A DNA stretch of 64,000 nt from Flavobacterium hercynium (GTDB lineage: Bacteria; Bacteroidota; Bacteroidia; Flavobacteriales; Flavobacteriaceae). Within the stretch, counting starts at the first letter, position 1. Each line of letters begins with the position of its first letter. The notes under the pieces are model-generated. The model was given only the letters and a program-made list of their open reading frames with translations, was not told the DNA's origin and did not search any database. Made by a program: the position numbers and the translations under genes. Location: positions 37,030-101,029 of the forward strand of contig NZ_MUGW01000008.1 of assembly GCF_002217285.1 (NCBI RefSeq), in the 5' to 3' direction. Positions 10,711 to 19,731 of the stretch are shown here, one piece after another.

Positions 10711-11682
10711 ATGAATAAAACCCATTTTTTGTATCTGATAGTTTCGTGTTTGCTGGTTTCGTGTTTCAAAAACGAAAAGCAGAATCAGCGCTCATCCGGA
10801 AAAACCAATACCATTTCTATTGTCATTGACGATCAGCTGTGGTATGGCGAAGTGGGAGACAGTATCCGAAATAAATTTGCTTCACCTGTTTTAGGACTTA
10901 CTCAGGAAGAACCCTTGTTTACGATCAATCAATATCCGGCTAAACTGCTGGAAGGATTTGTTACAGATAGCCGAAGTATCATTGTCGTAAAAAAAGCCGG
11001 AGTAGACAAATTCGAAATCAAACATAACTTTAATTCATTACCCCACAATACATTTCGTATTTACGGAAAATCAGTAGACGATATAATTTGCAGTCTTGAA
11101 TTTAACGGAGCTCAGATTATCAAAGTGATTCGGGACAGCGAAATAAATAAGATCAGACAGGATAATAAAAAAGCCTTATTAAAGCCGGATATCATCAAAA
11201 ACAAATTCCATATTGATCTTGAAATTCCGGTAGGATATGAATACATGCTCCATAAAAATAAGTTTATGTGGCTTAAAAATGATATTATAAGCGGCAATAC
11301 AAGTTTGCTTATCTATCAGATTCCCATTAGCAGAATTACAAAAGGAGCCGATATTGTAGAGAATATTGTTAGAATGCGTGATTCTGTCGGACGCTATATC
11401 AAAGGTCGTGAACCCAACACCCGAATGATTACTGGTGAAGCTTATGCACCATATTTTTCAATTGTTGAACTAAATGGAAAGAAAACCTTCGAAACAAAAG
11501 GAACCTGGGAACTGCGAAATGACTTCATGACCGGCCCCTTTATCAATTATGCAATTATCGATAAAGCCTACAACCGAATCTTAGTAATCGAAGGATTTTG
11601 CTATTCCCCATCCAATCAGGAACGCGATTTGATGCTGGAATTAGAAGCAATTATAAAATCGGTTAAAATAGATAAACGGTAG
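10711..11682 (+). CDS. DUF4837-like lipoprotein
   Basis: 323 residues. The N-terminus (LIVSCLLVSCFKNEKQ) is a lipoprotein signal with Cys19 as likely lipidation site. The body (IDDQLWYGEVGDSIRNKF, EPLFTINQYP, a C-terminal WELRNDFMTGPFINY segment) resembles the DUF4837 family of Bacteroidetes, assigned from memory of the family. Function is unknown. It follows the lytic transglycosylase at 46 bp, which would fit co-transcription and an envelope role, but nothing in the sequence names an activity. Confidence 0.7.
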   Translation: MNKTHFLYLIVSCLLVSCFKNEKQNQRSSGKTNTISIVIDDQLWYGEVGDSIRNKFASPVLGLTQEEPLFTINQYPAKLLEGFVTDSRSIIVVKKAGVDKFEIKHNFNSLPHNTFRIYGKSVDDIICSLEFNGAQIIKVIRDSEINKIRQDNKKALLKPDIIKNKFHIDLEIPVGYEYMLHKNKFMWLKNDIISGNTSLLIYQIPISRITKGADIVENIVRMRDSVGRYIKGREPNTRMITGEAYAPYFSIVELNGKKTFETKGTWELRNDFMTGPFINYAIIDKAYNRILVIEGFCYSPSNQERDLMLELEAIIKSVKIDKR

Positions 11683-11726
11683 TGAGATTATTTTGATTAA
11701 ATTTGTTTTAAATAACGATAAATCAA

Positions 11727-12374
11727 ATGATTATGAAAAATTTTTACCTGGCATTAGCATTGTTAACAATCTGCTTAGCTTCTTGTAAAAAAGAGACAGT
11801 ACATAATGAAGAGCCTGCTGTACTTACCGATACAATTAAACCAAAACATGTGGCGGTAGAACAACCGTTAGATTCTGCTGCACAAATAAAGGCATGGATA
11901 AATTATGCCACCCCAGGAGAAGCGCATAAACTAATGGCGGAAGAAACTGGAAATTGGAATTGTGATATGACGTTTTGGAGAGAGCCAAATGGCAAACCCG
12001 AAAAAGAAAAGGCCGTGGCTACAATAAAAATGATTTTGGGAAACCGTTATCAAGAGACCATTTTTAAAGGTAAAATATCCGGTCAGCCTTTTGAAGGCAA
12101 AGGGACATTGGCTTTTAATAATACGAGCAAGGAATTTACAACCACCTTTATTGACAATATGGGAACCGGTATGATGGTGGCGAACGGAAAATTAGATGAC
12201 AGAACAAAAAGTATAGAATTTAAAGGGGTTATAATCAATCCTGTTGATGGAAAAAAAACACCGTACAGAGAAATCTATACCATTGTTGATCCTAAGACAC
12301 GTAAAATGGAAATGTTCGATGTTCAAAACGGAGAAGAATACAAAAGCATGGAAATCATTCTGAAAAAGAACTAA
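11727..12374 (+). CDS. DUF1579-domain lipoprotein
   Basis: 215 residues. A short signal ends in the lipobox LTICLASC, so it is probably a lipoprotein. From about residue 60 the pattern GNWNCDMTFWREPNGKPEK, then RYQETIFKGKISGQPFEGKGTLAFNN and DNMGTGMMVANGKLD, corresponds to DUF1579, a small beta-barrel-like domain of unknown role. ATG at 11727 is used; a second ATG at 11733 would give almost the same signal peptide. It is followed by a strong hairpin terminator. Confidence 0.75.
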   Translation: MIMKNFYLALALLTICLASCKKETVHNEEPAVLTDTIKPKHVAVEQPLDSAAQIKAWINYATPGEAHKLMAEETGNWNCDMTFWREPNGKPEKEKAVATIKMILGNRYQETIFKGKISGQPFEGKGTLAFNNTSKEFTTTFIDNMGTGMMVANGKLDDRTKSIEFKGVIINPVDGKKTPYREIYTIVDPKTRKMEMFDVQNGEEYKSMEIILKKN

Positions 12375-12395
12375 CTTTATTATATTCAAAACAAG

Positions 12396-12437
12396 AATCC
12401 CGATCATATATATTATACGATCGGGATTTCTGTTTTT
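12396..12437 (+). terminator. Rho-independent terminator
   Basis: Perfect 10-bp stem AATCCCGATC (12396-12405) / GATCGGGATT (12419-12428) followed by T-rich TCTGTTTTT, 22 bp after the DUF1579 gene. Confidence 0.85.
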
Positions 12438-12526
12438 GAAAATGACTTATGTTTTGAGGTTAATTTCAAATTTTAAACTAATTTAGTCTTTCATGTTAAC
12501 CATTACAGGTTGGTTAATCTAAAATA

Positions 12527-12979
12527 ATGCAAATGGAAATAGAATGGAAAATAAAGCCTTTTGAGGCATTAACAGTTCATGAGTTGTATGATGTGCTCAA
12601 ATTGAGAAGTGAGATCTTTGTAGTAGAACAAAACTGTGTTTATTTAGATGTAGACGGTAAAGACAAGAAGGCTTTACACTTACTTGGTGTTTATGACAGT
12701 AAAATTGTAGCGTATGCACGCTTGTTTGATGCAGGAATTAGTTTTGATAATACTTCTATTGGCAGAGTAGTGGTCGATGCCAATTACCGTGATAAAAAAT
12801 GGGGACATGATTTAATGCGTGAGGCAATAAAAGGAATCAAAGAAAATTTTGGAAAAGACCAAATAACGATTGGAGCACAATTGTATCTGAAAAAATTTTA
12901 TGAAAGCCACGGATTCATTCCAGTAAGCGAAATGTATCTGGAAGACGATATTCCGCATATTGATATGACAAGAGGCTAA
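12527..12979 (+). CDS. elaA: ElaA-type GNAT N-acetyltransferase
   Basis: 150 residues, matching the E. coli ElaA family length. Conserved blocks are ELYDVLKLRSEIFVVEQNC, then YLDVDGKD, AYARLFDAG, IGRVVVDANYRDKKWGHDL (acetyl-CoA binding loop region) and FYESHGFIPVSEMYLEDDIPHIDM at the end. It should transfer an acetyl group from acetyl-CoA to an amine; the natural substrate of ElaA proteins is not established. It stands alone between two terminators. Confidence 0.9.
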   Translation: MQMEIEWKIKPFEALTVHELYDVLKLRSEIFVVEQNCVYLDVDGKDKKALHLLGVYDSKIVAYARLFDAGISFDNTSIGRVVVDANYRDKKWGHDLMREAIKGIKENFGKDQITIGAQLYLKKFYESHGFIPVSEMYLEDDIPHIDMTRG

Positions 12980-13015
12980 ATAAAATCTTTTGAAAAAGTA
13001 GCTTAAAAATACAAG

Positions 13016-13038
13016 AAGAGACTTTCGAGTCTCTTTTT
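13016..13038 (+). terminator. Rho-independent terminator after elaA
   Basis: Stem AGAGACT (13017-13023), TTCG tetraloop, AGTCTCT (13028-13034), then T5. It lies between elaA and the convergent immunity gene and may serve both strands. Confidence 0.8.
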
Positions 13039-13050
13039 GTTAATAAGCAT

Positions 13051-13866
13051 TTATTTCTTAAAAATATTATCCCAAAAAAAGTTTCCTCCCTTTTTTCGTT
13101 CTTCGTAATCTCTAAACCATTCTTCCTCAAAAGCTTCCCATTCTTTTTTAGTATAATCTTTTCCTTTGTAGTTTTTGTAAAAAGCGTTGTCTTCTTGTTC
13201 TTTGTTTTTTAAAAGCCGTAAATATTGATAATAGGGTGTTGGCGATTTTTCATCTCTATTAAAATAGGTAGTTTCAAACAAGACTTCGCCAGTTATACCG
13301 TCAATCAAAAAATAATCTGTTTGATAATCCGGAGATTTTTTAGACACTAAATGAACTTCATAGATAGGTTTTTGAAGCGCTGTATCTTCTCTTCTATGAA
13401 CAATACTTTTTTGGGTTAAATCTTCTAAATCAACATCATGCTCTTTTTTTATTTTTTCAATGAGTTGTTGTAGTGTAAAAATATATGGTTTGTCATTGTC
13501 TCTTTCTTTAGTAACCTTACCTACTTCATCATAAGACTTACTAATTCCGATCGAAAATTGATAAAACTCGGTTCCTTCTGCATATAAACACTTTGTCGAA
13601 CTACGAAAAACTTGTACTTTTAGATAAGGGTTAATTACCGAACTCTTTTCCACATGTATTTTATTACTAGAAAAACGTATTTCAATTCTTTCATTTTCCT
13701 TTTTTAAAAATTTTCTATTTTCAGATGACGAGTGATCTTTATCTATTTCCCAATCTTTGTATAGTTCTATATTAAAATATTCCATTTTGTGTTTTACCTG
13801 TCCAGTACATTGCAATAAGGAGAAACAGCACCATATTGCTATTAATTTATTGATGCTTTTATTCAT
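13051..13866 (-). CDS. Putative lipoprotein immunity protein, tandem copy 3 (PepSY-like)
   Basis: 271 residues, last of three tandem paralogues downstream of a VgrG-protease gene. The signal (IAIWCCFSLLQC) suggests lipidation at Cys20, placing it in the periplasm. The N-terminal region reads MEYFNIELYKDWEIDKDHSS; a helix (TLQQLIEKIKKEHDVDLEDL) is followed by PIYEVHL and YFLIDGITGEVLFET, which resembles the PepSY fold, a known inhibitor-like module of secreted peptidases. The C-terminal ~65 residues (YTKKEWEAFEEEWFRD) are shared by all four paralogues. The start overlaps the previous gene's stop by 8 bp (ATGAATAA), so translation is probably coupled. The immunity role is inferred from context. 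Confidence 0.75.
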   Translation of the reverse strand: MNKSINKLIAIWCCFSLLQCTGQVKHKMEYFNIELYKDWEIDKDHSSSENRKFLKKENERIEIRFSSNKIHVEKSSVINPYLKVQVFRSSTKCLYAEGTEFYQFSIGISKSYDEVGKVTKERDNDKPYIFTLQQLIEKIKKEHDVDLEDLTQKSIVHRREDTALQKPIYEVHLVSKKSPDYQTDYFLIDGITGEVLFETTYFNRDEKSPTPYYQYLRLLKNKEQEDNAFYKNYKGKDYTKKEWEAFEEEWFRDYEERKKGGNFFWDNIFKK

Positions 13867-14683
13867 TTAATTTTTTAAAAATATTATCCCAGAAAAAGTT
13901 TCTGCCTTCTTTCTTTTCTTCAAAGTCTCTATACCATTCTTCCTCAAAAGCTTCCCATTCTTTTTTAGTGTAGTTTTTGCCTTTGTAGCTTTTGTAATAG
14001 GAGTTGTCTTCTATTTCTTTGTTTTTTAAAAGTCGTAAATATTGATAATAGGGTGTTGGTGATTTTTCATCTCTGTTAAAATAGGTAGTTTCAAACAAGA
14101 CTTCGCCAGTTATACCGTCAATCAAAAAATAATCTGTTTGATAATCCGGAGATTTTTTAGACTCTAAATGAACTTCATAGATAGGTTTTTGAAGCGCTGT
14201 ATCTTCTCTTCTATCAACAATACTTTTTTTGGTTAAATCTTCTAAATCAATATCTTGTTCTTTTTTAATTTTTTCTATCAGTTGTTGTAGTGTAAAAACG
14301 TATGGCTTGTCATAGTTGGTTTCCTTAATTAAAATGCCCGTATCGTCGTAGGTTTTTAATATTCCAATCGAAAATTGATAGAACTCCAATAAAAAAACAA
14401 GCAAAAGACTTGTTTTTTTATTGTAAACGTATGTTTTTGTATATGGATGTAGTATAGAACTATGCTCTACTTGTATTTTATCGTCATGAAACCATATTTC
14501 TACTCGTTCGCTACCTTTCTTGAGAAATTTATCATCTACTGATGATGTCCAATCTGTATCGATTTCCCAATCTTTGTATTTTTCTACTGTAAAATATTCC
14601 ATTTTGTGTTTTACCTGACCAGTACATTGCAATAAGGAGAAACAGCACCATATTGCTATTAATTTATTGATGCTTTTATTCAT
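13859..14683 (-). CDS. Putative lipoprotein immunity protein, tandem copy 2 (mosaic)
   Basis: 274 residues, middle of the tandem trio. Its first ~31 residues are identical to copy 3 (lipobox Cys20). Its middle segment (VYNKKTSLLLVFLLEFYQ, then GILIKETNYDKPYVF) instead resembles the paralogue at 18889-19719, and its C-terminal half is nearly identical to copy 1. It therefore looks like a recombinant. It has the same PepSY-like stretch (PIYEVHLESKK, FLIDGITGEVLFET). Overlaps both neighbours by 8 bp. Probably a periplasmic lipoprotein protecting against the linked VgrG protease; function is inferred. Confidence 0.75.
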   Translation of the reverse strand: MNKSINKLIAIWCCFSLLQCTGQVKHKMEYFTVEKYKDWEIDTDWTSSVDDKFLKKGSERVEIWFHDDKIQVEHSSILHPYTKTYVYNKKTSLLLVFLLEFYQFSIGILKTYDDTGILIKETNYDKPYVFTLQQLIEKIKKEQDIDLEDLTKKSIVDRREDTALQKPIYEVHLESKKSPDYQTDYFLIDGITGEVLFETTYFNRDEKSPTPYYQYLRLLKNKEIEDNSYYKSYKGKNYTKKEWEAFEEEWYRDFEEKKEGRNFFWDNIFKKLNE

Positions 14684-15521
14684 TTAATTTTTTAAAAATA
14701 TTATCCCAGAAAAAGTTTCTGCCTTCTTTCTTTTCTTCAAAGTCTCTATACCATTCTTCCTCAAAAGCTTCCCATTCTTTTTTAGTGTAGTCTTTGCCTT
14801 TGTAACTTTTGTAATAAGAGTTGTCTTCTATTTCTTTGTTTTTTAAAAGTCGTAAATATTGATAATAGGGTGTTGGTGATTTTTCATCTCTGTTAAAATA
14901 GATAGTTTCAAACAAGACTTCGCCAGTTATACCGTCAATCAAAAAATAATCTGTTTGATAATCCGGAGATTTTTTAGACTCTAAATGAACTTCATAGATA
15001 GGTTTTTGCAATGCTGTATCTTCTCTTCTATCAACAATACTTTTTTTGGTTAAATCTTCTAAATCAATATCTTGTTCTTTTTTAATTTTTTCAATTAGCT
15101 GTTGCAGTGAGAAAATATAAGGTTTGTCATTGTCTCTTTCTTCAATAACTTTGCCCACTTCGTCATAGTCTTTATCAATTCCAATCCAAATTTGATAGAA
15201 TTCAATTCCTTCAGCATATAAATTCTTTGTCGAACTACGAAAAACCTGTACTTTTTTATACGGATTAAGTATGGAGGTTCTTTCTACTTGTATATCTTCT
15301 GTGTCAAAAAGTATTTGAACTCTTTCATTGTCTTTTTTTAAAAATTTTCTATTTTCAGATGACGAGTGATCTGTATCTATTTCCCAATCTTTGTATTTTT
15401 CTATAGTAAAGTATTCCATTTTGTGTGTTTTTTGTTGGTTAACTTTTTTAGTCATTTTTTTTGTTTGGCTTACACAATTTAATAATGTCGTAAAACATAA
15501 CAGTAACAGTATCTTTTTCAT
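14676..15521 (-). CDS. Putative lipoprotein immunity protein, tandem copy 1
   Basis: 281 residues, starting 1 bp after the stop of the VgrG-protease gene, as expected for an effector-immunity pair. The signal (MKKILLLLCFTTLLNC) gives a probable lipidated Cys16 and differs from copies 2 and 3. The linker TKKMTKKVNQQKTHKMEYF leads into the shared YKDWEIDTDHSSSENRKFLKK block. The middle type (VQVFRSSTKNLYAEGIEFYQ) matches copy 3. The PepSY-like segment and C-terminal KEWEAFEEEWYRDFEEKK region are conserved. As the first gene after the effector it is the likeliest cognate immunity gene. Confidence 0.78.
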   Translation of the reverse strand: MKKILLLLCFTTLLNCVSQTKKMTKKVNQQKTHKMEYFTIEKYKDWEIDTDHSSSENRKFLKKDNERVQILFDTEDIQVERTSILNPYKKVQVFRSSTKNLYAEGIEFYQIWIGIDKDYDEVGKVIEERDNDKPYIFSLQQLIEKIKKEQDIDLEDLTKKSIVDRREDTALQKPIYEVHLESKKSPDYQTDYFLIDGITGEVLFETIYFNRDEKSPTPYYQYLRLLKNKEIEDNSYYKSYKGKDYTKKEWEAFEEEWYRDFEEKKEGRNFFWDNIFKKLNE

Positions 15522-15522
15522 A

Positions 15523-18500
15523 TTATCTTATATTAGTATTTATAATTTTCCACTGCCAATGCCATGTGGAATAAGCAGTGCTTCTGTAACCCATAACATT
15601 ATCTGTTGCATCTGTGTAATTGTCTTTAGCATTTGGGAAAGTATATTTATAGTTAGAATGTTTAGTAGGGATAATGAGATGATCCCTATGCGAATGATAA
15701 AGCCCTAAAGCATGTAGCGATTCGTGATTTAAAGTGCAGTCATCTTTATCTTTTAAAGTAAACATCACCACATTTTTTTGTCCTATATTCTCAGCCGCTC
15801 CAAATAATTTTCCTCTGTTGGAAGGAATTCCAAATTTGAAAACAGTTAAATACTGCTCATACTTAGAATTTATTTTAACACCTTCTGAATCTTTAACCTC
15901 TAAAAACGCTCTTGTACAGTCTGTAAATAAATCTTGGTTTGTTATATCGTCTACCATAAATTTTATAGTTGTACCCAATAAGTGGTTACCTCCAAGTATA
16001 AAATTAGCATCACAAGATAAATCCAAAATAGTTTCTTCTATAATAGGTATGATAAATGCCTGATGTAATGTATTGTATAGATTTTGTTTTTCTTCGGGAT
16101 TAAATTCGCCTTGTTTTTCTCCTTCATTATCATCATTTATTATATTCGTTTTAACTTCCACGAGCACAATTTTCTCTTCCCTTCGAACCGTATAATCATT
16201 CCTAAGCACTCTAATTCTTCCCGCTAGTTTTCTGTCTTCGATCGTGGGTTGTATTTTTTTGCCTGCAGCATTGGTGCGGGCTTTGGGATAAGCATACAGA
16301 TCGATATGATGATCGCGATCAAGGTCTTTTAAACAGGTGAATTTTATGATGGTGTTTTTTTCTTCCAGACCATTGGTTTTGGTTTTTATAGGCAATACTT
16401 TACTGCTTACTTTAAACAAGGTTTCATCAAATTCAAATTCCAGTTTTTCGAGGTTTTCTTCTATGTCGAAAAGCAATTTTAATTGCGCTTCATATTGTGG
16501 TTTTATAGCTGTTGTAGCAGGCATTGCATCTACAAACTCTTTGGAGAAAAGCGTGAGATACGGTACAAAATATTCTGTTGTTCCTGCTTTAGAGTCCTTT
16601 CTGGTGATTGGGATGCTTTCATATTCTTTTTTTAGTTTTTCAAAAGCCTCGGTTTTGCTTAGATTGGATATACCATCTTTGTAACCGCTTTCGATGATGC
16701 TTTCATAATCAGGTTCCAAGTTTAAACCATTGTCTTTTTCACGAAGCCAGTCAAAACCATATTGTCCTTTCCAAAGTGGAGAAGGTCTAAAATAAACGAC
16801 CGCAAGAGCAACAGCCGCTGTGGGAACTGCTTCGATTTTCTCGGGTGTATTGGTAAAATGATTTCCGTCTGCACCATGTATTTTTGCGGTACCCAAACTA
16901 TTGATCATCGCTTCTTCATCAGAATGCAGCATCGCTTGTTTTTTACCATGTAGTTTAACCACTTTTCCTTCGATATCAATCGTATCATCACTGTTGATTA
17001 AAACTTTACCACAGCACAGGTTCATAAATCCTTTGATCACTTGTTTTAGTTTTACACTGCTAATGTATATTTTACTGAGTGCGTTAAGTGTATAATCATT
17101 CGTCGTGATTTGAGTACTTTCTGAGGCGTTGATGATGAGTTGTTTTACATCAATATGCAACGTGTCGGCTCTAAGGGAAATGTTGTGATTACCATCTAAT
17201 GTTACACTATTGTTAGAAGCATCTGCAAGCAAGATACTTCCCGTGCTGTCGTTCATTACCAATTGATTACCGCTTCGGGTGGCAAGCACTTTCAGATCGT
17301 TATTTGGGGTACTGAAACCGCTTTTTTGTTTGGTATTGGTCATGATTCCCGCTACAAAAGGAAGCTCTGCATTTTCTCCCTGAAACTCCACCAAAACAGT
17401 ATCACCAATTTCGGGAATGATATGCGAGCCTCTTCCACTTCCTCCATAATCCTGAAGCAATGGAATATAAGGTGTTGTTTTATTCTTTACTTGTTGCCAC
17501 GGCATTTGCACCTGTACAAAGCTCAATCCGTCAGGATCAGCATTGGCGGTTACGATTGCGGTTTGACTTACACAATGTGGAACTAAATCAGGATCGGTTT
17601 GAGGAGAAAATACAGAACCGTTTAAGTTTACCGCGGTAAATTGATTCTCGTAAGTTCCCTCGTCTTCACAAAAATGCGTTATGCTTGTTACACAATACGA
17701 ACTTTCAAGCTGAACGTCTACACCGGTTATACGTACTGAGTTGCCCAGTGTTATTCCCGCTACTTCACTTTTTGCATTTACCTGCATTAGCTTGCCTAAC
17801 ACAGCACGCATTTTGTTTTTGGCGTATTCTTCGAGAGCTGTTTTACCGCTTCCTCCGGCAGGATTCTGATTGAGTTGTTGTTGCGCTGTCTGATTAAAAA
17901 CAGCATTGGATTTGTTTAAAAAATTCTGCTGAAAACCATCGCATTCGTTGCGGTACTTTAGTGTTTGATCTGTCGAAAAATTTCCTGTACGATTGTCGTT
18001 CTCCATAATTTCAAGCTGAGAAGGCAATACTTTCATTTCATAACTAAACTCCTGCATGTTGGCACCATACATTAGCGTTGGTTCTCCGCCCGAAGTTCCC
18101 GGAGCACCAAAAACCATCACACGGCCATTGTCATAAAAATAATGCCCGTATCGTTTGGCAAGACGGTTTAAAAAATCAAAAGTAGTTTCGTTGTATTGTA
18201 CCGTATAGGGCAGGATATTCTTGTAAAACGGAAAAATATTCAGATCGATATCATAACCTGCTTTGGCTTCAGTGACAATATCGTTTAAAGATTTATTATG
18301 GAAAGAATTGCATTTTAAACCATCATCTAAAAGGATCGAACAGCTGTGACCCGAAATAAAAAGGGTTTCTTCGAGATCTTCAAAACGGGATTTTCGGGTT
18401 TTTATTTTGGTTACGATACCTGAAAAATGAAGTACATAATCATTGCGATTATTAAAAAACAGCAGATCCTCTAATCCTTCAGCAGGTTTGACTTCGATTG

Positions 18501-18687
18501 TTACTTTCTCGCCATATAAGCGTTGTGAAACGGGCATGACGCTTTTAAATTCGGGTACAAGTAAATCCTGCCTCACTTCTACCGAAAAGGTATTGTGAGC
18601 ATGAATCTCCTGATCGATTTTTAAGTTGCTGAAATTGGTGATCGTAATTTCACCAATTTTAATTCTGGTATTAGTCTGTAAAGCCAA
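15523..18687 (-). CDS. VgrG spike protein with C-terminal metzincin-like protease domain (cassette A)
   Basis: 1054 residues, much longer than a plain VgrG (~600-650). Residues ~1-370 are the gp27-like base (SRFEDLEETLFISGHSCSIL, YNETTFDFLNRLAKRYGHYF). About 385-460 is the gp5 OB-fold (VQMPWQQ, PLLQDYGGSGRGSHIIPEIGD, VEFQGENAELPFVAG). About 470-640 is the repetitive beta-needle. A linker with FGFDWLR-type words (YGFDWLREKDNG) follows, and the C-terminus carries HESLHALGLYH at residues 988-998, the metzincin zinc motif HExxHxxGxxH, with a downstream Met-turn NVMGY (Met1032). Inference: a type VI secretion (Bacteroidetes subtype iii) spike delivering a periplasm-acting zinc protease. No other T6SS structural gene is in the window. 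Three immunity-like genes follow. Confidence 0.88.
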   Translation of the reverse strand: MALQTNTRIKIGEITITNFSNLKIDQEIHAHNTFSVEVRQDLLVPEFKSVMPVSQRLYGEKVTIEVKPAEGLEDLLFFNNRNDYVLHFSGIVTKIKTRKSRFEDLEETLFISGHSCSILLDDGLKCNSFHNKSLNDIVTEAKAGYDIDLNIFPFYKNILPYTVQYNETTFDFLNRLAKRYGHYFYDNGRVMVFGAPGTSGGEPTLMYGANMQEFSYEMKVLPSQLEIMENDNRTGNFSTDQTLKYRNECDGFQQNFLNKSNAVFNQTAQQQLNQNPAGGSGKTALEEYAKNKMRAVLGKLMQVNAKSEVAGITLGNSVRITGVDVQLESSYCVTSITHFCEDEGTYENQFTAVNLNGSVFSPQTDPDLVPHCVSQTAIVTANADPDGLSFVQVQMPWQQVKNKTTPYIPLLQDYGGSGRGSHIIPEIGDTVLVEFQGENAELPFVAGIMTNTKQKSGFSTPNNDLKVLATRSGNQLVMNDSTGSILLADASNNSVTLDGNHNISLRADTLHIDVKQLIINASESTQITTNDYTLNALSKIYISSVKLKQVIKGFMNLCCGKVLINSDDTIDIEGKVVKLHGKKQAMLHSDEEAMINSLGTAKIHGADGNHFTNTPEKIEAVPTAAVALAVVYFRPSPLWKGQYGFDWLREKDNGLNLEPDYESIIESGYKDGISNLSKTEAFEKLKKEYESIPITRKDSKAGTTEYFVPYLTLFSKEFVDAMPATTAIKPQYEAQLKLLFDIEENLEKLEFEFDETLFKVSSKVLPIKTKTNGLEEKNTIIKFTCLKDLDRDHHIDLYAYPKARTNAAGKKIQPTIEDRKLAGRIRVLRNDYTVRREEKIVLVEVKTNIINDDNEGEKQGEFNPEEKQNLYNTLHQAFIIPIIEETILDLSCDANFILGGNHLLGTTIKFMVDDITNQDLFTDCTRAFLEVKDSEGVKINSKYEQYLTVFKFGIPSNRGKLFGAAENIGQKNVVMFTLKDKDDCTLNHESLHALGLYHSHRDHLIIPTKHSNYKYTFPNAKDNYTDATDNVMGYRSTAYSTWHWQWKIINTNIR

Positions 18688-18773
18688 GGCGTATATTGAT
18701 TAAAGTTATAGTTGATAAAAAGGTTCATCAAACTTTAAGTCAATAATACAATTGAGTGGTATTCAAAAAGCAG

Positions 18774-18791
18774 ATCTAATTTGGATTAGAT
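18774..18791. promoter_or_regulatory. Palindrome at vgrG-A transcription start region
   Basis: Inverted repeat ATCTAAT TTGG ATTAGAT, perfect over 7 bp per arm, conserved at 23016-23033. It lies ~10 bp downstream of the candidate -7 box, so it could be an operator or a 5' leader hairpin. Confidence 0.5.
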
Positions 18792-18801
18792 TTGTTTGGT
18801 G

Positions 18802-18809
18802 CAAACGTA
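18802..18809 (-). promoter_or_regulatory. Candidate -7 promoter element of vgrG-A
   Basis: On the minus strand TACGTTTG followed by C fits TAnnTTTGC. The same word is conserved in the cassette B promoter. The leader to the ATG would be about 105-110 bases. Confidence 0.55.
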
Positions 18810-18888
18810 CTAAAAAATAGAATAGCGTAAGAAAAATATTTCTCACTTCACAAAAATGTAATTTTATGTCATAAATTTAGACAATTGT

Positions 18889-19719
18889 CTATTTTTTAAA
18901 TATATTATCGAAAAAAAAGTTTCTGCCATTTTTCTGTTCTTCGTAATTTTTATGCCATTCATCCTGAAAAGCTTCCCATTCTTTTTTAGTGTAGTTTTTT
19001 CCTTTGTAGCTTTTGTAATAGGAGTTGTCTTCTGTTTCTTTGTTTTTTAACTTAGACAAATACTGATAAAGAGGAGGTATCGCTTTTTCATCTCTGCTAT
19101 TAACGTTGGATTCAAATAAAACAGCCCCAGTTTGACCATCTATCAAGATATAATTCGGTTTAGAATTGAATTCATCATTCAATAAGTAAACCTCATAAAT
19201 AGGTTTTTGCAAATCTTCTTGTATTTGTCTGCTTACAACAGCTTGTTGTTCTTTATCCTCGAGGTCAATATTGTATTCTTCTTTTATTTTCTCAATAAGT
19301 TCTTTTAATGAAAAAGGATAAGGTTTGTCATAATCGATTTCTTTAATGAGAATCCCATTTTCATCGTAATGTTTTGCTGTACCGATAGGGAATTGGTAAA
19401 ATTGTAGTACGTAGGTTAACAGCATGCTTGTTTTTTCGTTATATACAAATATACTCGTATAAGGATTTAGTGTAGAACTTCTGGTTACTTGTATTTTTTC
19501 TTTAAGATACCAGATTATTGCCCGTTCATATTGCTTTTTAAGAAATTTTTTATCTTCTCGGGATAACCATTTGGTATCAATTTCCCAATCTTTATATTTT
19601 TCTAATGCAAAGTATTCCATTTTGTTTTCTATTAATTGATTTTTACCTTCTTCAGGAACGATTTTAGTTTGACTATTACTATTATGAAATAGTGAAGTTA
19701 AACAGAACCACAACAACAT
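18889..19719 (-). CDS. Putative exported immunity protein of cassette B (PepSY-like)
   Basis: 276 residues, starting 12 bp after the cassette B vgrG stop. N-terminus MLLWFCLTSLFHNSNSQ looks like a short signal peptide with no clear lipobox, unlike the cassette A paralogues. The codons just upstream read ATA AAA AAA ATG, so an ancestral ATGAAAAAA start may have mutated to ATA. Shares YKDWEIDTKWLS, VYNEKTSMLLTYVLQFYQ, SLKELIEKIKEEYNIDLED, PIYEVYL, YILIDGQTGAVLFES and KEWEAFQDEWHKNYEEQK with the tandem trio. The YEVYL/IDGQTGAVL part is PepSY-like. An immunity function is inferred from position and paralogy. Confidence 0.75.
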   Translation of the reverse strand: MLLWFCLTSLFHNSNSQTKIVPEEGKNQLIENKMEYFALEKYKDWEIDTKWLSREDKKFLKKQYERAIIWYLKEKIQVTRSSTLNPYTSIFVYNEKTSMLLTYVLQFYQFPIGTAKHYDENGILIKEIDYDKPYPFSLKELIEKIKEEYNIDLEDKEQQAVVSRQIQEDLQKPIYEVYLLNDEFNSKPNYILIDGQTGAVLFESNVNSRDEKAIPPLYQYLSKLKNKETEDNSYYKSYKGKNYTKKEWEAFQDEWHKNYEEQKNGRNFFFDNIFKK

Positions 19720-19731
19720 TTTTTTTATAAA

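Larger units (their letters stand above)
18688..18850 (-). repeat. Duplicated promoter/leader module of vgrG cassette A
   Basis: The ~160 bp upstream of the cassette A vgrG is nearly the same as 22930-23070 upstream of the cassette B vgrG. The shared parts include the -7 word, the 18-bp palindrome and a ~90-bp leader; copy A has ~20 extra bases near 18810-18828. This dates the duplication to include the regulatory region. Confidence 0.85.

Noticed and set aside
15391..18000. Plus-strand reading frames of 60-115 residues opposite the vgrG genes
   Set aside because: All are antisense to well-supported coding sequence and show no family features.
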